Origin: Dimorphilus gyrociliatus
Lineage: Eukaryota; Annelida; Polychaeta; Dinophilidae
Direction of reading: 5' to 3'
Assembly: GCA_904063045.1 (NCBI GenBank)
Contig: CAJFCJ010000034.1
Span: forward strand, 66,531-130,530
DNA: 64,000 bases
Positions within the stretch are counted from its first letter, which is position 1. Every line of letters begins with the position of its first letter. The position numbers and the translations under genes were made by a program. Shown piece after piece: positions 13,806-26,900 of the stretch. The notes beneath the pieces were generated by a model. It had not been told where the DNA came from, did no database searches, and worked only from the letters and a program-made list of their open reading frames with translations.

Positions 13806-16800
13806 ATGTTCAAAATGGTTCTAGTTAAACAAAATATAGATATAATGTTAATTTCTTTAATATTTCTTCAATGTTTCTCCATATTCTTCAATTTTATTCA
13901 ATGTCAAGATGTTTTAAGTTTTAAATTTTCATCAGATGCTCATTGCACTAATGAATTTTGCCAAGGTTCAATTATTAGTGACGAAGATGGGAGTGTATTA
14001 TGTCATCAGTCGACAGAATATTCAAGATTTGTATTTCAATTAATTTGTTCAAGAATGGGCTATGATGAATTAAGAGTTAATGCGTTTATTTCTAATATAC
14101 ATCCAAGTATTTCCTAATTATTCATACTTTTTAATTTAATTATCAGTTAAACTTTACAGTTTTCCAATAAACAACTCTATATTTCAGGTATTGTAAGAGA
14201 ATGCTTTAGGTGTAAATACAAGGACAATAGCTATTTAAAGTGCAGAAAATCTGATGGTAATTACAGTTTAATTAATTAAAAGTAATTTGAAAAAGAATAG
14301 GAAATTTTAAATTCAAAAACTTTGAATAGATTATAATATATTTGTTCCTTTCGTAAAGTGCTATAAAGTTAATGTTCCATGTAAATAAAACAAATTTCAT
14401 CAGGACTATAAATGAAAAGTTTTATGATTGTTCTATTTGTTTTCTATTAGATTTTTTTGCAATTAGATCATATGACGAATACGTTCAAAATTCTACTATT
14501 ATCTATGAAAGAGTAAACAATTCTATGAAACCTCATTGTAGAATACAAAGCTTGGATTATAATTGTCGAGCTACATTTATAATTTATGGCTCAGTGGCAT
14601 ATTATGATTTTATACAACCTCTTAAAAGATATAATAATATCAAATCTTTGAAGCAATGCACCTCTGAAGTCTGTCAGGGGCTCATAGATACAGCTATAAC
14701 TGGAATATCAAGTTTAAATTTTTATTCAGATAAGAAGGGGGATAATTTCAAATTTCCCGCTCTCAAAAATTTCAATAATAACTATCAACCAGTATTCGTT
14801 TCTTTAGTAAATACACGAAATCTTTTTGACTTTTTAAACTATTTCTGTATCGCAAGTGGAAAAGTCTTTACTCCCGTTTTAAATGGAATACTACAATACA
14901 GATTTCATTCGAAATGGTCACTTGACATAACGGAGCATGGAGCTTTGAGTTTTGATTGTAGTAATGATGTTGAAGAAGTGAATTATAATACATGTTTAAA
15001 TTTTATAGAAGCTGAAAGATATAGTTTTTATGATGATAAAACTGTATCAGTAAATTGCAGTAGAGATCATAATTTTTATAAATATAATAAATCAAAAGGT
15101 TTAAAAGTGTATCTTATCTTTTTAATTTATTATAATTAATCTCTTTTTAGTTGAAAAATATCGATTAAAAAACGTAACAAATGAAATATATGAACATACT
15201 AAAATGTCTTCTGAAAGCCAATTTACTGGTCATTTACAAGCATTACACTATTCAGAATGGTATAACGTTTCAAATTTATTTATGAATGAACACCAAGTAA
15301 AGCTTATATGTAAATACTTTGGATTTAAAAATGGATATAGTAATGATTTTAATCCTGATAACATGTTTACTCTCCTTGCTTTAAACTGTTCAGAAGATTT
15401 GCTTCATTTAACTGAATGCCAAATAAGATATTTTAAAAAGCCAGAATTGAATTCTTTTACGGTGAAAAATTTTAAAGTAACATGCCATAACAAGCCTATA
15501 GGTTTTATTTTTTAAATAAACATTCATTTATACTTTCGACTAGTCTTTCCTTTTCTATTTCTTTTCTTTAAAGAATGTAGAAAACCATCTGGAGCAAATA
15601 CAAATGCTTTTTTTGCATATTTTGATAGCTGCTATTATTTACTTGAATTTAAAAATTCAATTTCATACCAACAGGCTTCTAATGAGTGTGATAAATTTAA
15701 TATGACCTTGTTGGGAATTAGTTCTCAAGATGAGGCAAGATTTATAAGCTATGCTGTAATTTCAAAAACTGCTGGTATGGATGTTCCAGATGAAAAATCA
15801 CTATCGCAATCTCTAAAAGTCCCTTTGGGTAAATAATTTGTATTTTCTCTAATAGAAAATTAAATACGTATTCATCCTTTACGTTTTAAGGTGTGAAAGA
15901 TGCAAAGGATACCTTAAATACAGATAATGTACCTTTAAATGTAATTGGTATGTGGATGATATATCCTCAAGGGTATCTATTTCTCAGACTTATAAATACA
16001 TATATAGTGTAATTAAATCTAACAATTCTCCCCTATTTTCTTTAATATTAGATGCAAAATAAGTACAGTTTTTGAACCGGCATTTAGCTGGAATAAAGAA
16101 AAATGTATGTACCTATCAGCTTATGAAAATATGATTTATTACGGTTTTAAAGCAATTAAATGCTCTAAATTATTATTCACTAATGTTATTTGCGAATATA
16201 GAAAGGGTTTTCAAGGTTTATTTTCATATTTGAAAGAACATTATAATTCTAATTATAATAAGATATAATAGATACTTTTTTCAAGGCGTAGAACTTGTCG
16301 GAAATTTGATTCATAATAATATAATAAATACAAAGAACGATTCTAAGTTCTCATTCAAATGTGAAATTGATGAATTTTTTATAAATGTTAAATACAAATG
16401 CGACGGTCAGAACGATTGTTTTGATGGTTCTGATGAAAGTAATTGTCCCGTTATACATTATTATAATTGCGATAATGATACAAAAAGGATTACGGTTGGT
16501 CAAATTTGCGATAACATAAGAGATTGTAAAGATAATTTTGATGAGAAAAATTGTTGTAAGTAATATAATAATAGTATTCCGTTAGCTTGATTTCAATATA
16601 ACATACTATAAATTTATACATCTATTATTCTTTTGATAGTAGAAAAAGAAGATTGTAATCTTCAGATAAACTAGTAGGATATTTCTTAATCTCAATGTCT
16701 TATTATCAAATCTATCTAATTCAATTAGTAAATGCAAGAACAATGAATGTGTGTCAAGATCAAGTGTATGCGATAAAATTAGAGACTGTATGGATAATTC

Positions 16801-19800
16801 AGATGAGGAAAACTGTTATCAACGTATAATTTCTTTTCAACAATAAGTTAATATAGAATATACTATATTAAATTAATTCACATTCAATAGCTTACTATGA
16901 GAATATATTTGCTCGAGATTATATTTATTGCAATGACGGAAAATACCATGAAATTGAGGCCACTTGTGACAAAAGATACGATTGCGAAGATAGAAGTGAC
17001 GAAGATCTTAGACATTGCACAAGTTAGAAAACATTGACAGATAAATTCTATAAATGTCATAATCTTTGACAAAAACAAAAATATTTAGTGAAAAGTTATA
17101 TAAAAACCTTTGAAGTATGTTCAATACTTTATACGGATAGAAAAAATATGAATAATCATTTTACATCTTTAAACGGTAACAGTATAGTAGGCTAACAATT
17201 GCAAATTAAATCTAATTTCTTTAAATAGATATTCTAATAGAACGTATATTCCAAAACAAACTTTCAAGATGTAATCATTTTTATTAAAGTGTTGGAAGTT
17301 TACATTAACTTTTTTATTTTTTATAATAAAGTTCCTCTAAGCATTTTCACTCGTTTAAGACCTGCTAAGAGTTCATTAATGAAAATCGACTGTTCTTTAA
17401 CATACAATAGCATGGGAGAATTATTATCAAAACCACACCCACCTTTTAATGAACTATCTCAATGTTTAAAACAGAATAAATGTAGTCCTAAAACATATCA
17501 ATGTCAGAAATATTACTATTGTATTGATATTACCAATGTATGTGACGGTATCAACCACTGTATTTTAGGAGATGATGAAATTAATTGCGGTAATACCTGG
17601 AATTTTTAACGACTTAATGCTAAACAAATCTAATATTAAATACAGATCAAAGAAACTTCAGAGGCCTATATCGCTGTCATAATACAAATAAATTTATCTC
17701 AATGAGCGATGTATGTGAAAGTATACATGCACAAAATTTCACATCCTGCAAAAAAATTTGTATCAAATCCGAGGAACAAAATGAATTCTGTAAAAAACTC
17801 TGCGCTGCATATAACAGAACAAATTGTTTTGGGTACTTTTGTGATTATCACATAGGCACAATATGTAATAAAAAAATTCATCTGTGCGGTAATCTCGACT
17901 GTCCTGAAGGAGATGACGAAGACGAATATACCTGTTTTAAAAATGTAATTTGTCCGAAAGGCTGTACGTGTCCATCTTCTGTTTATATTTCATGTACAGA
18001 ACCTTTTCAAGAAGTCGGATTTTTTAATTTCACATTCAAAGAATTACTGATTGAAAACGTTGATTACGAAGATTATTTAACTTATTTTACTTATCAAAAT
18101 CATTTTCAGCACATTATCATTAAAATTTCTATTAAAAGTGCAAATTTTAACCAAATTAACCTTTTGAATAATTGTAAAAATTTGAAATATTTGATTTTGT
18201 ATAATAATTCAATTGTTGAATTGATCGATAATCAATTTCAATATCTTCAAAATCTTATTTACCTAGATTTAAGTAGAAACAAAATCACAAATATTGAAAA
18301 AACGGCGTTTCAGGCACTCGATCATCTTCTATTCCTCGATCTATCACATGTTGTTTTAACACAACTAATCACATCAACATTCATCAACCAAGCGCAAGTT
18401 GAAACCATGATTTTACAATACTCAATCATACATGATGTTAACGATGTATTCAAAGGAATGACAAATTTAAGGAACCTATCGTTAAGAGGAACGTCATTGA
18501 ACGGAAATGATAGAATTCCAATAGATATGTTTTCAAACACCAATTTGAAATACTTGAAAAGCGACTATTTCTTTTATTGTTGTTTTGCTAAAAAATATCA
18601 AGATCTGGAAGAATGTTTTCCCCAACAAACTTCATTCAATTCTTGCGATAATCTCTTATCTTCGATCGGATTACGAAGTAAGTCGTTTGAATAGTTCAAT
18701 CTCTTACATTTCCCTACCATTTAGGGCGTAGTTTGCGAATGATAAATATTTGTATATTTTGCAGTTTTTCTATACATAATGCTGTTTTTCGGATTGTTTG
18801 GCAATATATCGACCTTTCTTCATTCTATAAAGTCTTTCAAACGACCTTCAAATTTATTTCAAATTCAACTAGTTTTATCAAATCTGTTAATGGCTTTATA
18901 TGTATTAATCATTGTTGTTCAAGATTTGAGATATTCCGGAAAATACATCGAATACGATAGAAACTGGAGACGGAGTTTTCTTTGCAATTTAAGTGGAACA
19001 TTGTGTTCAACATCCTCAATCCTTTCTCTTTGTAGCATTCTCTTTCTAACATTTGAGAAATATTACGTCATCGTCTTCGGTTTAGGTTCTAAATATTTTA
19101 ATCTATTACGAACAGTTTGTATGGTTTCTATGGCAATATTTTTTTCAATATTGTGTTCAATTTTACCTATATATCTATTTAAGGTGTGTTTTACATTAAC
19201 ATATCGTGTTTTTTGACACTTTATTCACATTATCAAATATGTTTTGGTATAAAAGAACTATTATGGAAGATATTCATTGTGCTTTTCTCTTCATCTAACA
19301 AATGAAAAGTCTAATGGATGGATTTATACATTTTGTCTATTTTCTGTTCTGCCATTACTTCTACTTGTAACAATTTTTATATTATACGGTTTGATATTTA
19401 AAAAAATATCTGAATCTAGTAAAATATTATCAAATAAACAAAGTAAAAGTAGAAAATTAAAAGTTATTAAAGCTGCATTTTTAATTATTTTCACCAATTC
19501 AATGATGTGGCTACCATTAACGTTTTTGGGTATATTAATTACTTTTAATAATATATTATGAAGCTTATAAAACCATTCTTTTATATGTTTTTTAAAGGTA
19601 TGTTGTCCGCTTTCGGTAAAAGTTTTATTACGCAAGCAACCTATGTGTTTATTTTTATTATATTCATACCACAAAATTCTTTTATGCAACCATTTATGTT
19701 TTCATTTGTGGAATTGAAAAAGAAAGTAAAAGCATACGAATTCACAAGGAAAAAGATTAGAGATATTGTAAAGAAGGAACATTTCACAAAGAGTAAATCA

Positions 19801-20274
19801 TTAATTTATTATTTAAATCAGTAATTTCTTAATATCCTCCTTTTTATCGTAAGCCTTAAAACTATTTTCTGAAGATTCCATTTCTGAGGGTATTATTTTT
19901 CGTAATAAGAAAGATTGTAATTTCCATAACAGAGGATTTGAACGATTTCATGGAAAACATATTAAAAATATTAGCGATATAGCAATGTTTTTTAAACGAT
20001 TTGCACAAATTCTGAATACACTTCATTTAAGTCATATTCAGATAAAGCATTTCAACTTTAATCATTTGCTTGTTTGTATCAATTATAGTAGTTTGTTTAT
20101 CTTAATTACTGAAAATATGTTTTATAGATTTCTTCAGTGAATAAGCAATTAATATTTGAAATGGAGAAAGAGAATATACAGTTAAATATATCTGAATTGG
20201 CTAACAAGGAGAACATTCTTCAATTTTCTAGAATTATGAAAACAGTTTTAAGAGAATATATGAAAAAAATATGA
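13806..20274 (+). CDS. Receptor B: SRCR / C-type lectin / LDLa / LRR / 7TM receptor with degenerate kinase-like tail
   Basis: Starts at ATG 13806 with a hydrophobic leader. SRCR-like regions lie at about 13900-15060 and at 15204-15500 (LICKYFGFKNG ... LALNCS). A C-type-lectin-like domain spans 15580-16200 (DSCYYLLEF ... GMWMIYPQGC ... NVICEY). LDLa modules sit at about 16350-16560, 16730-16820, 16900-17020 and 17480-17590, with another near 17885. The LRR N-cap is CPKGCTC, with LRRs to 18570. The 7TM region runs from 18770 to about 19730, with TM7 ending QPFMFSF. Cytoplasmic exons hold a helix-E/catalytic-loop-like stretch (ILNTLHLSHIQIKHFNFN; HRD becomes HFN) and, after the next intron, a helix-F-like NKENILQFSRIM shortly before the stop at 20274. 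Head-to-head partner of E. Exon joins are predicted. Confidence 0.72.
17884..19353 (+). repeat. Near-identical tract shared with receptor A
   Basis: Counterpart of 5450-6919. The two proteins in this stretch differ by only a couple of residues (for example G/E in one LRR and I/V in another), and the intron differs by a few bases. The identity stops abruptly inside TM5: after TTCTGTTCTGCC the two sequences part. Confidence 0.85.
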
Positions 20275-20983
20275 GATTAAATATAGATAATTACTTAATC
20301 TGATTTATTTATTTTAACATTTAAGAGTAAGGGTATTAGACAAAACGTTGACAATTTTAACGCTTTATCTGAACCCTAATCAAACAGCGATTAAATAGTT
20401 TATATTTGACGAGATCTATATTGAAGATCGGCTCTTCTATGACCAAAAAAATAACAGCTTTACTGTTTGTAAATATATCAAACGGGCTACTGTATTCTTT
20501 AAAACATCAACGCCAAAAGTACGTGATCGCTTGATTGCATAACTAACTGTATGACACGTAGCTAGGCGAAACATTTAACAAGATATAACTTTTATACAGT
20601 CTTCAGCCTCTTTTTAACTAACAGTAGTGTTTAGTAGCAGTTCTATAGAAGTTAAAAAATAACAGATGAATCATTATATATTAACTATTATATATGAGAA
20701 TAGGTGTACCTCTACTTCCATTTTCTAGTTTAAATTCATGTCGAGGCACGACATACATACGATTGTACGTATGAATTTACAGGTTTCAACAGCTATAATC
20801 ATATGTCTTCTATTACTCATTTGAAAATCAAATTTTACTTCGTTATTTCTCAGTAGTCCTTAAGGATCTTCTAGTAAGTACTTTAGCCTGATTCATATAT
20901 CTTAAATAGTTTAGATTGTAAAAATTTATCTTTCATTTAAGACATTAAACTCTCTATGATAATTATTTATAGTAATTTCAAAA
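20275..20983. other. Intergenic region upstream of NLR1
   Basis: About 700 AT-rich bases between receptor B and the NLR1 start codon. A perfect short palindrome-like segment (CATACGATTGTACGTATG) lies near 20756-20773. No protein or RNA gene was recognised. The NLR1 promoter is presumably here. Confidence 0.45.
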
Positions 20984-23900
20984 ATGGAAAATAAATTGGT
21001 AAAAAATCCGTTAGTTATCTTCTTAAAAGATAAAATTGAAGAGATTTATTTGTCATATAAAGATCTTTTGTTACGTATATTGTCCAATTGTGATAATGAA
21101 TTGAATATTGAAGAAGATAAGGATAATTTTGAAAAATTATTTAATAATTACATTTCTTATTTATCGATTGAAGATTTTAATAAAATTTATGAAAATCTTA
21201 AACAAGTAACTCCTTTCGATGTTGAAAATGATATCAATAAGTTTAATAATAAAGTTATAGATGAGATTAAGAATGAGCTTAAAAACAATATTAAACTATC
21301 GAACAAAACTACTCCTATTCAACTTTTCTCCTATCAAAGTAAAATCTGTTTATCTAATGAATTTGAATTTCTTGACAATGTTAAAATGAACGATGAAAGA
21401 ATTCTTATTCGAGGTGAAGCTGGAATCGGTAAAACATATCAATTCAAGAATATTTTATACTCTTGGGCTACGAATAATATCCTACATGATCGAATATTGT
21501 TTGGAATTCAATTAAACGAAATTCAAAGACAGACAAGCCTATTTGACGAAATTTTCTATCAAAATGTTCAACATGAAACATGGTTAACAAAAGAATTTTT
21601 TGAATCTTATTTCTCTATACAAATCAATAAATCTCCCGCTCAAGTTATTTTACTTCTTGACGGAGTAGATCAAATCAAATATGAAAATAGGCATTTCAAT
21701 TTTATAAGCGAATTACGTCAGCTAAACTTTCCTATAATTGTTTGGTGTAGAAAATGGAAAGCTCAATTAATAGATAAAACTTATAATAAAATCTATAAAA
21801 TTCTTGGTTTTGATGAAAATAATCTTAGAATCTATTTAAAAAAACTCTTCAGAGAAACAGACATATTTCCCGAATATACGGCAAATATTTCGAATATTGT
21901 AGTAAAGAAATCCAAGAAAACTAGACGTATATCATATATGTTTGAGAGTGATATACTTATAGAATTTCTACGCAGTCACAGTAGCGAACTGTTAAAAGCT
22001 TCCCGCCATCCAATTATTGCGTATATGATTGCCGCTATGTGGAGAAAAAATGAATTAGAGATATCTAGTACGAAAGATTCAATCTATCAGGATTTCATAA
22101 TGTTTCTATTGAAAAAAAATGACGTAAAGTCTTTAGATCATCAAGACATATTAAAGAATATCTCTACTTTTGCTTTTTCCAATTTCTTGTATGATGAACA
22201 AATTTTGGTAAAAAAAACTGATAAAACTGATACAAGTTATTATGATAACATACTTTATCCTTATAAAACCCATGCGGATGATAGTACAGAGTTGAAATTT
22301 GTTAATAATATCTTTAAAGAATATTTTGTAGCTTATTACATCATACAAAATATAAATACAAATGTTATAAATGAGATTAACTTAAGATCGAAAAATTCAA
22401 TAGCTGTTGATTTAAGGAATGTTTTAAAGTTTATTATTCAAATGGACAGTTATACTTTTTCCATATTGATTAAAAAGTGTTCCAATATTTTAGATTTTTC
22501 GGAAATAGATGAAAAAATTACTAAAAATATTCAATGTACTACATCAAAAACCATTGCTATTTGCCTAAGATATACATCATTATCAACAACGGCCTTCAAA
22601 TTTCTAATTAATTACTGTAATTTAATAAATATAATCAATTTTAATTTTGTTCGTATTGATTTTATTGAATTTTTTAACCATATGGCAACAAATATGAATA
22701 ATTTAACCGAAATAACAATAAAAGGTGGTGTTGAGAAATATATTCCTATACAACAACTGGTGAAAATTACAGAGAATTTTCGAAAATTAAAAACTTTAAG
22801 CATATCCACTATTTTCTTCAACAGTACAGAAAATAATCGCATAACCATTCAATCAGATTTATTGGAAAGTTTAACTCTATCTCATTGTGATCTTGGTCAA
22901 TTTTTCAACCAGAAGAAAATACTATTGAAATGCGAAAGTTTAAAATCCTTAGACCTTTCACACAATGGCATTACAAGTAGGTTTTTGTTTTGTATTTTTT
23001 TATCCAATCATAGTATATCTCTCTTTTCTTTACTCAAACCTCTAATCTATGCATTGAATGTACTTTTTCCTTAAGATATGGGATTACACTATTTATTAAA
23101 TATGCTCAATTTGTCAACATTTCCGGAAAGTGGCCATGGAGCTTCAAAAAATATGAATTATATGACAAACCTTAGAGTTCTACATTTGTCAAATAGTCCT
23201 CTCGAAAATTGTAATCTTCAAAGTTGTATTGGAGATGCGTTTTATTATCTTCATTTCTTGAATAAATTAGAAATGAATAATTGTAGTGAAATTCTCATTT
23301 CAAACACTATGGCTGAATTTGTAGAGCAATCTATTCATTTGGAAACCTTGTCGTTACTTGGAAACTTCTTAGAAGAAGTGGAGGATTTGAGATTTTGTGA
23401 ATCTATCTTACTTTCTAAATCATTAAAATATCTAAAATTACCAACTATTCAATTTCCCAGCAAAACTTACCTTACACCAATTAAAATTGAAACGGGAAAG
23501 TACCATTTAAATTTAATATCATTGAGCGCATCTGATATTGATTTGAATCAATCTATTGCATTAATATTTATATCAAGAATTATAACAAATTCGCAAAAAT
23601 TAAAGATTTTAGAGCTCAATAGCTGTAAGTTAAGTGATAGTATTTTGAAAGTTTTAAACAATCAAAAAGCTGTAAGAAATTTAAGAGAAATTGCTTTGTC
23701 TAATACAGAATATGATAATAATATATTGCTTGAAGAAGATATACTTAAAATCTTATCAGGTTTGGAGATATCAGAAACAGAAGACATTGAGCTGACCTGT
23801 GTAAAATGTTACTTATCGAATAGTTTATTTGCACAAATACCAAACAATTTAAAATTTTCGTACATGAATTTATCTTTGAACGATTTGAGAAATATCTCAA

Positions 23901-26900
23901 TGAAAGATATTCAATTCATTTCTGCTTCAAATTTAAGAGAGCTTCATTTATACGATTCAAATCTCGATTCAAATCATTTGGCAATGATAACACAGTCAAG
24001 TTGTGAATTTAAGAACCTTGTACGGCTTAATCTGTCCAAGAATAGATTTTCTGGAGAGGAGGTTATTAATTTTATGAAAAACTTGTCAAATTTCAACGGA
24101 TTAGTTGAACTATATATGTATGAATGTTCAATAGAAATCAATTATTTTCTACGAATAGCATCCGTTATTCACAAAACAAAGCAATTACAGATTTTCAATT
24201 CTCTTTGTTTGCCGTGTAATGAAATGAAATTGAAATCTTCTGAATTGCAGATTCAATTGAATTCTAAAAGCTTTAATCTCGGATTAATAAAAGAATTAAT
24301 GGACGAATATCATGATATAATGACTTTTCAATCATACATTTGCAGAGAGCCAGTAACTCTGTCTCTTGAATGTAAACTTGAATTATTGAAAAAATGCGGA
24401 ATTCAATTGAGAAGTATTGATATTGATGATTATTTATGGAGGGTAGAAAAAGAAAAGCAATTCCTTTCAATGTTAAAACATCAAACCAAACTGAATGAGA
24501 TAACAATAAAAATATCGCACTGTAGCAATTTCGTAGCCAATAGAAAATTTATAACTAATATTAAAGCAATGCTCAGCCATTTTGCAGAGCTAAAAACCAT
24601 TACTTGTATTAAATTCAATAGAATAGTACAACGCTTTCATGAGAAAATGTTAAAGGAAAAAATTTCGAGTTCGAATCAAGACTATCAGAGTCTTTTAAAA
24701 AGTGTAATGGAAGAGAAGATCTCTAAAGATCATTTGGCATTCTCAAAAGATGCTGGCAAATCAATTCTCGATATTATTAATTCTAATAGAAATCTTCAAT
24801 ATCTTAGTATTGAAAATAATTATTTTCCATATAGTCTGGTGAAAAATATAATTTATACTATAGGGGAAAAATGTCAAAAGTTAACTGCTTTGAGATTTTC
24901 GTTCATAGATATAGAGAAATATGAAAGAGAACAGTTAAGTACGAACTTTAAAACTGAGATGGAAGAACAACGCAACTGTAAAATATTATCTAAGAACAAA
25001 TTAGAAGAATTCTATTTTCATGAAAAGGATCTTGGATCTAGTATTGGTCTATCATTATTTGATGATATGCAGCAAAATTCTTATAATCTTAAAAGGCTAT
25101 CCTTACCAAATTGCGGGAATACCAGCAATATTGAAAACGTTGTTTGTGATATAATTAAATCAAACAAAAATTTGCAGTCGTTAAATTTTAATAACAACAA
25201 ATTCACATCAAAAATTGGAAAATTAATATTTGATGAACTTCAGAGAAATTGTTCATCGCTTACCGCCATTGACTTTTCAAATTGTTCATTAGATTTTACA
25301 ATTGCGAAAGGAATAAGTCAAACAATCGAAAGAAATCAACAATTAAATACGATTTGTGTTAGTAATAATAAACTGACACCGGAAGTTGGTATAGCGCTTT
25401 GCAAAAGTATTATGAAAAATTGTTCGAATATTGTTGTACTAGATCTTTCCGATTGCGATTTTGACGAAACAATTACTGATGTTTTGGGAAAAGCTATTGG
25501 AGCAAATTCACACCTAACACAACTCTTTATTGAGAAAAACAAACTTGGATCAAAAGTTTCAAAGTCAATATTTGAAAATATTAAGGAAAACTGCTCTAAA
25601 TTAAATATACTAAATACTTCTTATTGCAATATTGACGAAAGTATTGATAAGTCTATTAAAGAAGCTATTGAAAATAATCCATATTTAACTGAGCTCTATT
25701 TGCAAGGGAATAAATTTGGATCAAAAGTTGGAATATCAATATTAAAAGCAGCTAGAAATAAATTATCCAGGTTAAATATCCTTAATCTTTCTAATTGTCA
25801 AATTAATGTACAGATAAAGAATGATCTTTGGAAAACGATTAGATCAAATCCTAATCTTCAACAAATCTACTTGAACGAAAACAGTTTTGGATCTGACATC
25901 ATTAATTCTATTACTGATGTTATTAAAGACAAAAATCAAATGACACTAACGGTACTTGCTCTCTCAGATTGTAAAATTAATGAAGAGGTGCAAAAAAAGA
26001 TTGCATATGCGCTTCGTTTTATGCCTAAACTTGAAAAGTTACTTTTGAATCTCAACAATCTTGGTTCAGTCGTTGGGCCAACTATTTTCGAAACTATAAA
26101 AAATCATTTTACCTCCTTAATAACTATTAACTTTAGCAATTGTCGGTTTGATCAGAGCACTGGAGCACTTTTGGGTGAAGCAATTGGTAAAAATGTCAAT
26201 TTACGCGAAATTTATTTAAGAAATAATCCTTTGGGATCAATTGTTGGATCATCTATTTTTAAGAATATTAAAAACAATTGTCAAAATTTGAATATTATTG
26301 ATTTCTTTAATTGTAAATTTGATGGAGATACTCAATGTATTGGAGATGCAATAGCAAGAAATGTATATTTACAAGAGCTTAATTTAGGTGAAAATAATCT
26401 AGGAGTCGAAATTAGAAAATACATTTTGCATACTATCAAAGCTGCTGGTATTTACCTATCAACCCTTAATTTAAGCTCGTCTATTGAGAATGTTCGTTCT
26501 GATGATGATAATTTACCCAAGAATTTTTGGTCAAATATATCATTGTCAGTCGACTCTTCTCCCTCTTGTAAGGAAATTTGTTAAAGTTTGATCAGATTAT
26601 ATTAAAAACCACTATCTTCAGGTATAAATAAGAAAACTTTGAAATGTACCTACAAGCCAACTCGCCCATATATTGAAAAGAGTCATTCTTCCGAACCACA
26701 ACCTGAAATACAGCAAACAAAACCTCTCGACTTGGAAAATATCGCGAAATTTACTGAAGGTAATTTATTACATCTTCAATAAAACCTTTCAAAAACATAT
26801 TAACTTTTTAGCAGGTAATTCTTTGAATTTATATTGTAATTGTCTTCAAAATGCAATACCTATTCATAAATCTACGAGTCAAGCTAACTTCGATACTGAA

